Counted from the stretch's first letter, positions 8,404 to 16,174 are shown. The stretch is DNA of 64,000 nt from Pseudanabaena sp. Chao 1811 (GCF_027942295.1 NZ_CP101416.1:2962501-3026500); one strand, 5' to 3'. Numbers and translations are program-made. The notes: generated from the sequence alone by a model not told the origin.

Positions 8404-8576
8404 GTCTACTCATGCAAGAACAATATCCAGAATACAAGTTGTATCTAGCTATTCCTGTAAGTGCCTATGACTCTTTTTTCCAACTTCCATTTGTACAAAC
8501 AACTATTGAGCAGTATCAATTAAGGCTAGCAATTTATGTACCTGAAGAGGAGACGATCTCAAAATGGCTAAACTAA
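8404..8576 (+). pseudogene. xisH: xisH, 5'-truncated remnant
   Basis: About 56 C-terminal codons remain, including YKLYLAIPVSAYDSFFQLPF and the ending AIYVPEEETISKWLN, which match the C-terminus of XisH, the restriction-endonuclease-like partner of XisI first named in the Nostoc fdxN-element excision system. The N-terminal two thirds, with the expected nuclease motif, are replaced by the IS1 end. An ATG inside the IS1 repeat (8367) could still start a 69-codon hybrid. The xisI gene overlaps the end by 13 bases, as in intact xisHI pairs. Confidence 0.88.
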
Positions 8577-8899
8577 CTGAATATCGTGAGAAAGTCCAAA
8601 ATTTACTGACGGAACTGGCAAATTATGGTTCTTCAGATCATGAGGTTGAGTCACAGTTGATTTTTGATACTGAACGCGATCATTATCAATTAGCTCATGT
8701 TGGTTGGCGCAATAAACGACGGATATATGGTTGTGTTGTACATCTCGATATTAAAGATGACAAAATTTGGGTGCAGCATAATGGAACGGAGTTTGATATT
8801 GCGATTAGGCTTGCTGAGATGGGAATTCCTAAGCAAGATATTGTTAATGGTTTTCACTCAAGTTATATGCGGCAATTTACAGAGTTTGCTGTAGGCTAA
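8564..8899 (+). CDS. xisI: XisI family protein
   Basis: 111 residues, the usual length for XisI. Recognisable stretches: LTEYREKVQNLLTELA, IFDTERDHYQLAHVGWR, VVHLDIKDDKIWVQHNGTE, and FHSSYMRQFTEFAVG at the end. XisI is named for its requirement, with XisH, in fdxN-element excision in heterocystous cyanobacteria, but xisHI pairs are common in cyanobacteria without that element and their general role is unclear. Here the gene is intact while xisH is truncated, so XisI has lost its normal partner at this locus. Confidence 0.93.
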   Translation: MAKLTEYREKVQNLLTELANYGSSDHEVESQLIFDTERDHYQLAHVGWRNKRRIYGCVVHLDIKDDKIWVQHNGTEFDIAIRLAEMGIPKQDIVNGFHSSYMRQFTEFAVG

Positions 8900-8977
8900 A
8901 AGATAACTCCTAGCAAGTTTTGCTAGTACTAAGCTCTAAGCTGACTAGATTATCTGTCAATTTAATTTTAGTGAGTT

Positions 8978-9280
8978 ATGGCTCAACGATTACCCATATT
9001 GATACCTAAAGAAGCGATCGCTAGTTTTTGTCAGCGTCATCATATCCGTAAGCTGTCTTTGTTTGGCTCGATTTTGCGGGATGACTTTAGTAGCTCTAGC
9101 GATGTTGATTTTCTGGTGGAGTTTGAGCCAGAACATATTCTGGGGTATTTTCATTTGATAGGAATAGAGATAGAACTATCAGAAATGATTAATCGCAAAG
9201 CTGATTTACGCACCCCAAAAGAATTAAGCCTTTACTTCCGTCAACAGGTTTTACAAGAGGCGATTGTGCAATATGAATAG
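8978..9280 (+). CDS. MNT-type nucleotidyltransferase (HEPN/MNT antitoxin family)
   Basis: 100 residues. The minimal nucleotidyltransferase motif is complete: LFGSILRDDFSSSSDVD fits GS-x10-DVD, and a third acidic residue follows in RKADLRTP. Such proteins usually neutralise a HEPN ribonuclease encoded just downstream by adding AMP to it. Here the expected start (ATG at 9273 overlapping the stop, reading Met-Asn-Arg-Glu) hits a stop after 24 codons and no HEPN domain follows. The gene is an orphan antitoxin or a stand-alone enzyme. Confidence 0.88.
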   Translation: MAQRLPILIPKEAIASFCQRHHIRKLSLFGSILRDDFSSSSDVDFLVEFEPEHILGYFHLIGIEIELSEMINRKADLRTPKELSLYFRQQVLQEAIVQYE

Positions 9281-9410
9281 AGAATCTATTGCGCCCATCT
9301 CTCTGAATTGTTACTCCCATTTTTATTTGCAAAGGCTGAACCCTTGATGCAATTTACCGATAAATGTAGGACTGCGGTTGAGAATTTGTGGTGCGAATGT
9401 TGGAGATTTA

Positions 9411-9475
9411 GGGCAGAGCATTCCCGATGTGAGGTTGTCTGTAAATTGGTGAATTGTGACGGGAATGCTCTGCCC
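9411..9475. repeat. MITE-like inverted repeat where a HEPN gene would be expected
   Basis: Perfect 16-bp arms GGGCAGAGCATTCCCG (9411-9426) and its complement (9460-9475) around a 33-base centre. The 300-base gap 9281-9581 holds no convincing gene; the reading frame at 9308-9514 simply runs through this repeat. I believe similar GGGCAGAGCATTCCC repeats occur in other cyanobacterial genomes (recollection, not checked). Confidence 0.75.
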
Positions 9476-9581
9476 CTACAGGAATCTTTAAACTTTTTGG
9501 TAAAAGAATCCTGATATATTTATTAAACTCTCAATGCTTGCAAATAGAGATCTTTAACTTCAGTCAGTTAACCCAAACTTC

Positions 9582-11510
9582 ATGGCTCTATCCTTTGTCG
9601 GTCAAGACTTGCGTAATCGCTCCTTTCGTGGACGTAAGGACTTAGCAGGTGCAGATTTTACAAATGCAGATATACGAGGCTGCGATTTTCGTGACGCAGA
9701 TTTAACTGGTACAAATTTTACGAACGTCACAACTGGCAAAAGCTACAAACAGGTGATTGTTTTAATTGGAATTTCTGCTGCATTTATTCTTGTTTTCGGA
9801 ACCACATTCTTAGCAATATCTAGGTTTATTTTTATTACTCCAGTTGGCATCCTTTTAGCTGTACTTATTGGCATATTAATGGTTATATATGCTACATCAG
9901 ATGGTTTTACTTCTAGTTTTTCAATTATTTCAGTTTCACTTGCTTTTAAAGTTGCTTTTATCTTTGCAAGGAAATTTGCATTAATTGCTACGAGTCCAAT
10001 TTTGATTATTGCTGTATTTGAACATGCAAAATATGCTTATAGTGCATTTATTGGAGGGAACACTTTTTTAATATTAATAAACACTATAATTACGCTGATA
10101 TGTATTAGTCTTACATTGTATATATGGCGGGGATTAGACACCATGATTCAAAGCGCAACGGGTATAGATTTTGCGCGTGCAGATTTAACTGGTGCTAAGT
10201 TTGTCAATGCAAAACTACAAGTTTCTGACTTCACTGATGCCATCTGTGATTTAGTTAATTGGGAGGGTACAGAGTTTAAGCTTTGCAAGTTACCCGCAAT
10301 TATAGAAGATAGTAAAGTTAGATATCTATGTTGTAATCCTAAAGAAGGCAGAGGTAAAAACTATACATTGACGAACTTTCACAAGGTATTTTTGCAAAAT
10401 GCCGATCTTGTCGATGCTATTCTCCGTAATGCAAATTTTAACGGTGCTGATTTGCGTGGTGCAAAAATTACTAATGCTGACCTCAGCAACTCGCAAGCAT
10501 TAGGAACTGATTTCTCAGGTGCAACTCTCACAGGCGCAAGGATATTTAATTGGGGAATTAATCCTGAAACCAAATTTGAGAATGTTATTTGCACGCACGT
10601 TTATATCGATGAAGCAGGAAAAGAACGCAAACCTGCGAGTGGTGACTTTGCTGAAGGTGACTTTGCGCTTTTAGTTGGAGAGTTTACCAATACACTCGAT
10701 TTTCTATTTAAAAATGAAATCAACTTCAGCGCTTTTCAATATGCTATGCAGCAAATGGCAATCAAAAATCCTGAAGTAGAACTATCCATCAACCAAACTA
10801 AATTTCTCGGTCAAAATAAAGACGCTCTCAAAAGAAGCTACGATGTAAGCCCTGATGCAGACAAAGGCAAACTCCATGCTGACTTTTCGGAATCCTACGA
10901 CATTTACAAACGCCTTCATCCAGAAGACAATCAACTCATCAGGGATTTAAACAGAAAAGTCACATTTTTGGAAGGTGAAGTAAAAACTTTAAAAGTTCTC
11001 AATGCAGAAAAGGATGAACGTATTGCCGATTTGAAAGATGCAAATGCAGGATTCAAAGAAATTGCCAAAACCCAAGCAACCAAATCTAACGATAAAATCA
11101 TTATTGGACAAGTTCAAGGAGATCCCATGTCTGACAAAAATCAAAATATTTCGCTAAAATCCGACGGCAACATGACAGGCATAACCGTCGCAGGTGGCGA
11201 TATTAGCGGCACTGTCACCGTCACGATTCAACAACTCCGTGACAGCGACACCCCCGAAGCGCCAAAACTTGCCGATCTCCTGACTGACTTACAAAAAGTT
11301 ATTAATGAATCTACGGAATTGACAGAAGAAGACAAGGCAAAAGCTTTGCAATACATCGATACGATTGGCAAGTTTGCTAACAACAAAGAAGATCACGACA
11401 TGATTGGCACAGTAATTGACAAAATCATCAAAGTTGTTAGCAAAGCTGCAAAATTACTTACCCCCGTCCAAGCGATCGCCGATGGGTTGCGAAAGATTCT
11501 ACAGCTATGA
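9582..11510 (+). CDS. Pentapeptide-repeat/multi-TM/coiled-coil protein with C-terminal module
   Basis: 642 residues. Order of parts: a first pentapeptide block (about 8-48: DLAGADFTNADIRGCDFRDA), four to five membrane segments (about 58-185), a second pentapeptide block (about 195-330: ADLVDAILRNANFNGADL), a globular stretch (GDFALLVGEFTNTLDF, about 350-440), a coiled coil (about 440-490), and a C-terminal module (about 515-642) that begins with a glycine-rich beta-like segment (SDGNMTGITVAGGDISGTVT) followed by helices. I recall similar C-terminal modules in cyanobacterial signalling or conflict proteins, but cannot verify it. The function is unknown. A membrane-anchored sensor or effector is an inference from the domain order and from its position beside xisI and the MNT gene. 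Confidence 0.85.
   Translation: MALSFVGQDLRNRSFRGRKDLAGADFTNADIRGCDFRDADLTGTNFTNVTTGKSYKQVIVLIGISAAFILVFGTTFLAISRFIFITPVGILLAVLIGILMVIYATSDGFTSSFSIISVSLAFKVAFIFARKFALIATSPILIIAVFEHAKYAYSAFIGGNTFLILINTIITLICISLTLYIWRGLDTMIQSATGIDFARADLTGAKFVNAKLQVSDFTDAICDLVNWEGTEFKLCKLPAIIEDSKVRYLCCNPKEGRGKNYTLTNFHKVFLQNADLVDAILRNANFNGADLRGAKITNADLSNSQALGTDFSGATLTGARIFNWGINPETKFENVICTHVYIDEAGKERKPASGDFAEGDFALLVGEFTNTLDFLFKNEINFSAFQYAMQQMAIKNPEVELSINQTKFLGQNKDALKRSYDVSPDADKGKLHADFSESYDIYKRLHPEDNQLIRDLNRKVTFLEGEVKTLKVLNAEKDERIADLKDANAGFKEIAKTQATKSNDKIIIGQVQGDPMSDKNQNISLKSDGNMTGITVAGGDISGTVTVTIQQLRDSDTPEAPKLADLLTDLQKVINESTELTEEDKAKALQYIDTIGKFANNKEDHDMIGTVIDKIIKVVSKAAKLLTPVQAIADGLRKILQL
11116..11129 (+). promoter_or_regulatory. 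Probable internal ribosome binding site and start codon
   Basis: AAGGAG at 11116-11121, five bases, then ATG at 11127, all inside and in frame with the 642-codon gene. Initiation here would make the C-terminal module alone (127 residues, starting Met-Ser-Asp-Lys-Asn). The position coincides with the domain boundary after the coiled coil. Confidence 0.55.
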
Positions 11511-11545
11511 GGGCGAGAGACTGACAGTGAGTTGTTATAGGATCA

Positions 11546-12169
11546 CTAGCCTCTGCTTTTGATTTCGTTTTTGATCGCCTGTAAAGTATCATTCAACGCA
11601 TCCTTAAAAATGCCATAAAAAGCATCCGCAGGAGTAGAATCACTCGGCTGAGCATTCACAGTATAAGTAATCAAAACCTGATTAGCAGGACGATTGGGGA
11701 TTGCAGAAACAGGTTCTATTTTCCAATAACCTTCCATTTTCGATAGATCACCATCAATGAGACGGAAATCAATCTGTTTGCGATCAGTTTCCTCAATAGC
11801 AAGCTTGGTGCGAGAAACGATGGAAACAATAAAGACTTGGCGCGTATCTACCTGCTCAATCACCTTGCGATTACCATAGCTCTCAAGGACTTTGCTAGAG
11901 GTCATATTCGGGATAAATTTAGAGAGATTGGCATAGTCAGTCAAAACCCGCCAAACCGCATCAGGGGAAGCCGTGACTAATACCCTTGCGACATACTTTC
12001 CTTTTTCCCCTGTAACTACCGTTTGCCCATTACGCAAAGAATCACGCTCGATCGCAGGTAAGCGATCAACTGGCCCATCAAAGAGCGCCGCACGGACGGG
12101 CATAGTCGGTGTGCAACAGGCGATCGCGATCGCCATCACCACCGCCGAACCAGTAGAAAATTTCGTCAT
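11546..12169 (-). CDS. Secreted SRPBCC (START/cyclase-like) protein
   Basis: About 207 residues from the preferred start MTKFSTGSAVVMAIAIACC at 12169, which gives a normal signal peptide (cleavage near VRAA). ATGs further upstream (12205, 12232, 12259) are open but would run into the divergent trpF start. The mature protein has the SRPBCC pattern: VARVLVTASPDAVWRVLTDYANLSKFIPN, then a beta-rich middle and the C-terminal helix FKDALNDTLQAIKNEIK. This fold binds lipids or other hydrophobic ligands; the ligand here is unknown. The start region overlaps trpF on the other strand, so the two promoters must lie close together. Confidence 0.82.
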   Translation of the reverse strand: MTKFSTGSAVVMAIAIACCTPTMPVRAALFDGPVDRLPAIERDSLRNGQTVVTGEKGKYVARVLVTASPDAVWRVLTDYANLSKFIPNMTSSKVLESYGNRKVIEQVDTRQVFIVSIVSRTKLAIEETDRKQIDFRLIDGDLSKMEGYWKIEPVSAIPNRPANQVLITYTVNAQPSDSTPADAFYGIFKDALNDTLQAIKNEIKSRG

Positions 12170-12248
12170 AAACTTTGAGACTAAATTCTGAGAGGACTGC
12201 ATGGAATTTGGATAGGATGAGTACTTTGTCATGAAATATTGTGCTTGT

Positions 12249-12956
12249 ATGTATATCAAAATTTGCGGGCTTACGAAAATCGATCAGGCTCAGGCGATCG
12301 CCCAAATGGGAGTTAACGCAATTGGCTTTATATGTGTCTCGTCCTCACCACGATATATCACTACCTCCGCGATCGCCCAGATTACAACTAGCCTAATACC
12401 TGATTATCCTATGCTTGATTTGATCGGGGTATTTCTCAACGCTAGCGTCGAGGAAATTTGTCAAACCGTAGAGCAAGGGGGACTAAATGGCGTACAACTA
12501 CATGGCGATGAATCACCAGAGTTTTGTCGTGAGGTGCGATCACATCTCGATCAACTGAAGCCAAATATCAAATCAAACCTTAAACTCATCAAAGCCCTCC
12601 GAGTCAAAGATCAAACAGGCTTAGAGGAGGCTCAACGGTATAGTGATGTGGTTGATGTGATTTTACTCGATGCCTACGATCCACAAATGGCGGGAGGCAC
12701 TGGCAAAACTATCGATTGGCAAATGTTGCGCAATTTCCGTCCCCATTGTGACTGGTGGCTAGCGGGAGGGCTATCTCCAGAAAATGTCGAACAAGCGATC
12801 GCGCTGGTATGCCCAAGTGGTTTAGACGTATCAAGTGGGGTAGAACGTTCCGCAGGAGACAAAGATCTATCTAAAGTTCAGGAATTTATGCAGAAGTTGG
12901 TAAGACCCTCACCCCTAGCCCCTCTCCCAAAAGGAGAGAAGGGAACAAAAAATTAG
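12249..12956 (+). CDS. trpF: Phosphoribosylanthranilate isomerase
   Basis: The third step of tryptophan synthesis from anthranilate. Start chosen at ATG 12249 (MYIKICGLTKIDQA), since the family begins at the KICG motif; an ATG six codons upstream is also open. Motifs: KICGLT with catalytic Cys, GVNAIGFI, GVQLHGDE, LLDAYDP with catalytic Asp, GGTGKTIDW, LAGGLSPENV and GLDVSSGVE. The last 16 or so residues (PSPLAPLPKGEKGTKN) are not part of the family. They are translated from a dispersed repeat that has replaced the original stop. No other trp gene is in the window. Confidence 0.95.
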   Translation: MYIKICGLTKIDQAQAIAQMGVNAIGFICVSSSPRYITTSAIAQITTSLIPDYPMLDLIGVFLNASVEEICQTVEQGGLNGVQLHGDESPEFCREVRSHLDQLKPNIKSNLKLIKALRVKDQTGLEEAQRYSDVVDVILLDAYDPQMAGGTGKTIDWQMLRNFRPHCDWWLAGGLSPENVEQAIALVCPSGLDVSSGVERSAGDKDLSKVQEFMQKLVRPSPLAPLPKGEKGTKN

Positions 12957-13008
12957 CTTTACTCCCCTTCTCCCTTAATGGGAGAGGGGGCTGGGGGGTG
13001 AGGGTTCC
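12904..13008. repeat. CCCTCACCCCTAGCCCCTCTC-type repeat, copy 1 (family E)
   Basis: An inverted-repeat element of about 105 bp: CCCTCACCCCTAGCCCCTCT on the left, GGGGGCTGGGGGGTGAGGG on the right, with inner palindromes. It supplies the end of trpF. A second copy is at 29178-29280. Confidence 0.85.
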
Positions 13009-13116
13009 AAACATCAGTTAGAATTAAGATAGATTAAGGAGCTAATTCGCGTTTGTTTGCGTCACATAGTCCCATCGATCGCGGAAACTTAATCAACAGC
13101 GTTGAGGAGCTAAATT

Positions 13117-13719
13117 ATGAAAATGCCAGTTTTAAGTAAAGGTACTTGGTTAGGGCTAGTTGGAGCAGCGCTAGTTGGTGGTTCGGCAACGGCAGTATTG
13201 CTCAATAGTCATTTTAATCAACCTAACCAACCCAATCCTCAGATATCTGCTCCCGCGTCAGTAAATCAAATTAGCCAGTCCCCACCAGCACAGCGAGCCG
13301 TAGATGGTGAATTGGCTGTTTATTGGATTGAATCTAGCAAAAATAAATTAAAGGCTGTCCCGATCGCCATCAAAGCGAAAAGTAATGACGAAGCGATCGC
13401 TTCTGGTTTAAATACTTTGATATCTGAAAAGCCATCGGAATCGAGCCTTTATAGTGCCATTCCCGCCAATACAAAAGTCCTAAAGGTACAGGCTAAGGGC
13501 AAAGAAATTCGGATTGATCTATCCAAGGACTTTACCAAGGGTGGTGGTGCTGCTTCGATGCAGGGCAGGATTATTCAGGTGCTTTACACAGCAACTAGCC
13601 TAGAACCTGAGGCAAAGGTTTATTTATCCGTTGAAGGTAAAGCTTTAAAATATATCGGCGGCGAAGGTTTAGAAGTACCACAACCGATGACACGCAAAGA
13701 TTTTGCGCTAGAGTTTTAG
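13117..13719 (+). CDS. GerMN-domain protein, membrane anchored
   Basis: 200 residues with an N-terminal hydrophobic segment (GLVGAALVGGSATAVLL, about residues 13-29), a Pro/Gln/Ser-rich spacer, and a GerMN domain from about residue 66: GELAVYWIE, then EAIASGLNTLISEKP, SAIPANTKVLKVQAKGKEIRIDLSKDF and QVLYTATSLEPEAKVYLSVEG. GerMN domains are found in sporulation and envelope proteins; in cyanobacteria they occur in secreted proteins of unknown role. GAGGAGC eleven bases upstream of the ATG is a plausible ribosome binding site. It precedes a run of envelope genes. Confidence 0.85.
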   Translation: MKMPVLSKGTWLGLVGAALVGGSATAVLLNSHFNQPNQPNPQISAPASVNQISQSPPAQRAVDGELAVYWIESSKNKLKAVPIAIKAKSNDEAIASGLNTLISEKPSESSLYSAIPANTKVLKVQAKGKEIRIDLSKDFTKGGGAASMQGRIIQVLYTATSLEPEAKVYLSVEGKALKYIGGEGLEVPQPMTRKDFALEF

Positions 13720-13742
13720 GGATGCGCGGTGCTTATTGCCGC

Positions 13743-13801
13743 ATATAGTGTTTTCATGTTTCCCCGCCTTCGGCGGGGAAACAAACCTGAAGCGCTATAT
13801 T
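13743..13801 (+). repeat. Short family-A derivative
   Basis: ATATAG...GCGCTATAT ends and a perfect 12-bp stem (13757-13768 with 13772-13783, loop TTC) with the CCCCGCC core. It lies just upstream of the nagZ-like start. Confidence 0.75.
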
Positions 13802-13822
13802 GTTGTTTATTTTTTAGTGACT

Positions 13823-15385
13823 ATGCCGATCCATTTGCCTGATATTGATACGTTGAGCCTCGTTGAGCAAGTCTCGCAAATGTTGGTTGTTCGCACCTGT
13901 GGAATGCTGTACGACCATCAGATTCAATATCCACAGTGGGAATTAACAAGTAAACAACTACAAATCCTCATTGGTGAATATGGGGTTGGTGGCGTAATTT
14001 TAATGGGTGGTAGTGCGGCGGAAATTGCTCTCAAAACACAGCAAATGCAGTCATGGGCAAAAGTACCTTTGTTGATGGCAGCCGACATCGAAGAAGGCGT
14101 AGGACAGAGGTTTAGTGGCGCGACATGGTTCCCACCACCGATGGCTTTGCAAGATGTCGGGATTGACTATGCCGAAGCAATGGGGCGCGTTACTGCCGAA
14201 GAAGCTTTGGCGATCGGGCTAAATTGGGTACTTGCGCCAATTGTCGATGTCAATAATAATCCGAGCAATCCTGTAATTAATGTGCGTGCCTTTGGCGTTA
14301 CCGTTGGCGAAGTTATGGGGGCAACAAGAGGATTTATTGCAGGGGCAAAGCAATATCCTGTACTGACAACGGCAAAACATTTCCCCGGACATGGTGATAC
14401 TGCCGTGGATTCACATTTACAAACGCCGACCTTGACTCACGATCGCTCAAGATTTGAAAATCTAGAATTTCTGCCTTTCAGCAATGCGATCGCCGCAGGC
14501 GTAGATACGATCATGAGCGCCCATGTCTTCGCCCCAAATTTAGATCCGCAAAACATAGCTACTTTATCGCCGCATATTCTTACAGAAATTTTGCGTGACC
14601 AATTGAGCTTTGAGGGGATTATTACCACCGATGCGCTGATTATGTCGGGCGTTGCTAACTTGAATAGTCCTGAAGCGATCGCGGTACAAGCAGTGAAAGC
14701 AGGCGCAGATATTTTATTGATGCCCGTCGATCCGATCGCTACGATTGAGGCAGTATGTGCAGCCGTGGAGTCTGGGGAAATTAGTCGCGATCGCATTAAG
14801 CAGTCGGTGCAAAGAATCTGGAAAGCGAAACAAAAAGTATGTGGCATTCCTACGGATTTAAGCAAACTAGGCAATCCCGAAAATCTCGAAATTGCTAAGG
14901 TGATCGCGAATAAGTCAATTAGTGTCTACTCTGCAATTCCCCATTTACAATCTGGCGGTACTTCACAACGGCTAAAAGCTAATTACCTCAATCTGATCAT
15001 TGTGGACGATCTGCTTACCTGCGGCGAATTTCTCAACTCGCGATCGCCTGCGGTGCTATTCCCCAAGAATAGTGGCTATCAGAGAATTATTACCGATGGT
15101 CAGACAATAGAACATCTTCAACTGAAGCAATTTACCGATATATTTATCCAAATGTTTAGCCGTGGTAATCCATTTCGCGGAAACACCAATCTGCACGCCA
15201 AAACACAGACCTTAGCCAATGCACTCCTAGCAAGCGAAAAATTAGAAGCAATGGTTGTCTATGGTAGTCCCTATGCCCTCGATCCATTTCTGCAAATTTT
15301 GCCCGCCAATATTCCTTGGGGTTTTGCCTATAGCCAACAGCCAGAGGCACAGGCAGCAGTTTTAGAAAAATTAGGGTTTGGATAA
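13823..15385 (+). CDS. nagZ: Glycoside hydrolase family 3, beta-N-acetylhexosaminidase type
   Basis: About 520 residues from ATG 13823; an upstream in-frame ATG at 13736 would translate the hairpin repeat and is rejected. The TIM barrel carries the NagZ signature KHFPGHGDTAVDSHLQTP at about residues 185-202 (catalytic Asp/His dyad on the flexible loop) and GIITTDALIMSGV with the nucleophile Asp near 270. NagZ removes GlcNAc from muropeptides during cell-wall recycling. The protein is longer than E. coli NagZ, with an extra C-terminal domain of about 150 residues. dacB and a lipoprotein methyltransferase follow on the same strand. Confidence 0.9.
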   Translation: MPIHLPDIDTLSLVEQVSQMLVVRTCGMLYDHQIQYPQWELTSKQLQILIGEYGVGGVILMGGSAAEIALKTQQMQSWAKVPLLMAADIEEGVGQRFSGATWFPPPMALQDVGIDYAEAMGRVTAEEALAIGLNWVLAPIVDVNNNPSNPVINVRAFGVTVGEVMGATRGFIAGAKQYPVLTTAKHFPGHGDTAVDSHLQTPTLTHDRSRFENLEFLPFSNAIAAGVDTIMSAHVFAPNLDPQNIATLSPHILTEILRDQLSFEGIITTDALIMSGVANLNSPEAIAVQAVKAGADILLMPVDPIATIEAVCAAVESGEISRDRIKQSVQRIWKAKQKVCGIPTDLSKLGNPENLEIAKVIANKSISVYSAIPHLQSGGTSQRLKANYLNLIIVDDLLTCGEFLNSRSPAVLFPKNSGYQRIITDGQTIEHLQLKQFTDIFIQMFSRGNPFRGNTNLHAKTQTLANALLASEKLEAMVVYGSPYALDPFLQILPANIPWGFAYSQQPEAQAAVLEKLGFG

Positions 15386-15393
15386 ATCCACTT

Positions 15394-16038
15394 ATGGCAA
15401 ATTTATTTCGGTTGCTTCTGATTGCTGCAATTACTGTCTCCACTTTAGTCGCTTGTAGTCTTTGGGAAGAGCGCAAACCATTGCTAAATAAGTCATTAGA
15501 GAATACGCCACTGCCGTCAGTTCCCAACGTTAACCCTAAAACCATTGATCCAGAAAATCTTCCCGATGCACCTTATCTCCAATCTCCCCGTCAAGTTGTG
15601 ATCAAAATGCTAGAAATGGCAAAGGTGAAGCCCAATGATGTCGTTTACGATCTCGGTAGTGGTGATGGCAGAATTGTGATTACTGCCGCGCAAAAATTTG
15701 GCGCAAAGGCGATCGGGATTGAGATTGATCCTGAATTAATTAGAGAATCTGACAGATCAACAAAGGCAGCACTCAATGAAACACCCCAAATTCGCAATCA
15801 AATTAAATTTATTAAGCAAGATCTGTTCAAAGCTGATTTACGTGATGCTACGGTAGTTACGCTATATCTCAGTGAAAAAGCCAATCTGCGAGTAAGGTCA
15901 GAACTATTACCCAAATTAAAGTCAGGAGTAAGAATTGTATCGTACCAATATGATTTGGGGGATTTACCCGCTACCCGCACCGAAAAGATTAAAGTTGGCG
16001 ATCAAGAACATATGATCTATCTATGGATTTTGGATTAA
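15394..16038 (+). CDS. Class I SAM-dependent methyltransferase with lipoprotein signal
   Basis: 214 residues. The SAM-binding motif I is clear (VVYDLGSGDGRIVITAA at about 80-96, then GIEIDPELI with the acidic ribose ligand). The N-terminus is unexpected: MANLFRLLLIAAITVSTLVAC has a basic and hydrophobic signal with lipobox Leu-Val-Ala-Cys, so the protein looks exported and lipid-anchored, although SAM should be absent outside the cytosol. It starts 8 bases after the nagZ-like stop and is probably cotranscribed with it. The substrate is unknown. The family resembles small protein-lysine-type methyltransferases, but this is not secure. Confidence 0.82.
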   Translation: MANLFRLLLIAAITVSTLVACSLWEERKPLLNKSLENTPLPSVPNVNPKTIDPENLPDAPYLQSPRQVVIKMLEMAKVKPNDVVYDLGSGDGRIVITAAQKFGAKAIGIEIDPELIRESDRSTKAALNETPQIRNQIKFIKQDLFKADLRDATVVTLYLSEKANLRVRSELLPKLKSGVRIVSYQYDLGDLPATRTEKIKVGDQEHMIYLWILD

Positions 16039-16080
16039 ATTAGTGTCGTTAAATTCTGATAAGTAGCTGGGTGCAATTAA

Positions 16081-16174
16081 ATAGCGCATACCAATCTAGT
16101 GAAGTACAGGATTATGTCCCCGCCTTCGGCGGGGACATAATCCTCTTTACCTCGCTTCCTTGAAAAGCGCTATA
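16081..16174 (+). repeat. Family-A repeat, copy 2
   Basis: ATAGCGCATACCAATCTAGT to AGCGCTATAT, with a perfect 17-bp stem (16108-16124 with 16128-16144, loop TTC). It fills most of the gap between the methyltransferase and dacB, together with a TAGCTGGGTGCAATTAAATA motif just to its left. Confidence 0.88.

Noticed and set aside
9308-9514. 68-codon frame as a HEPN toxin or other small gene
   Set aside because: It runs through a dispersed inverted repeat, is not in the expected HEPN frame and shows no HEPN motif.
13736-13822. Upstream start giving the nagZ-like protein 29 more residues
   Set aside because: The extra codons are the translated family-A hairpin; the ATG at 13823 fits the family start.
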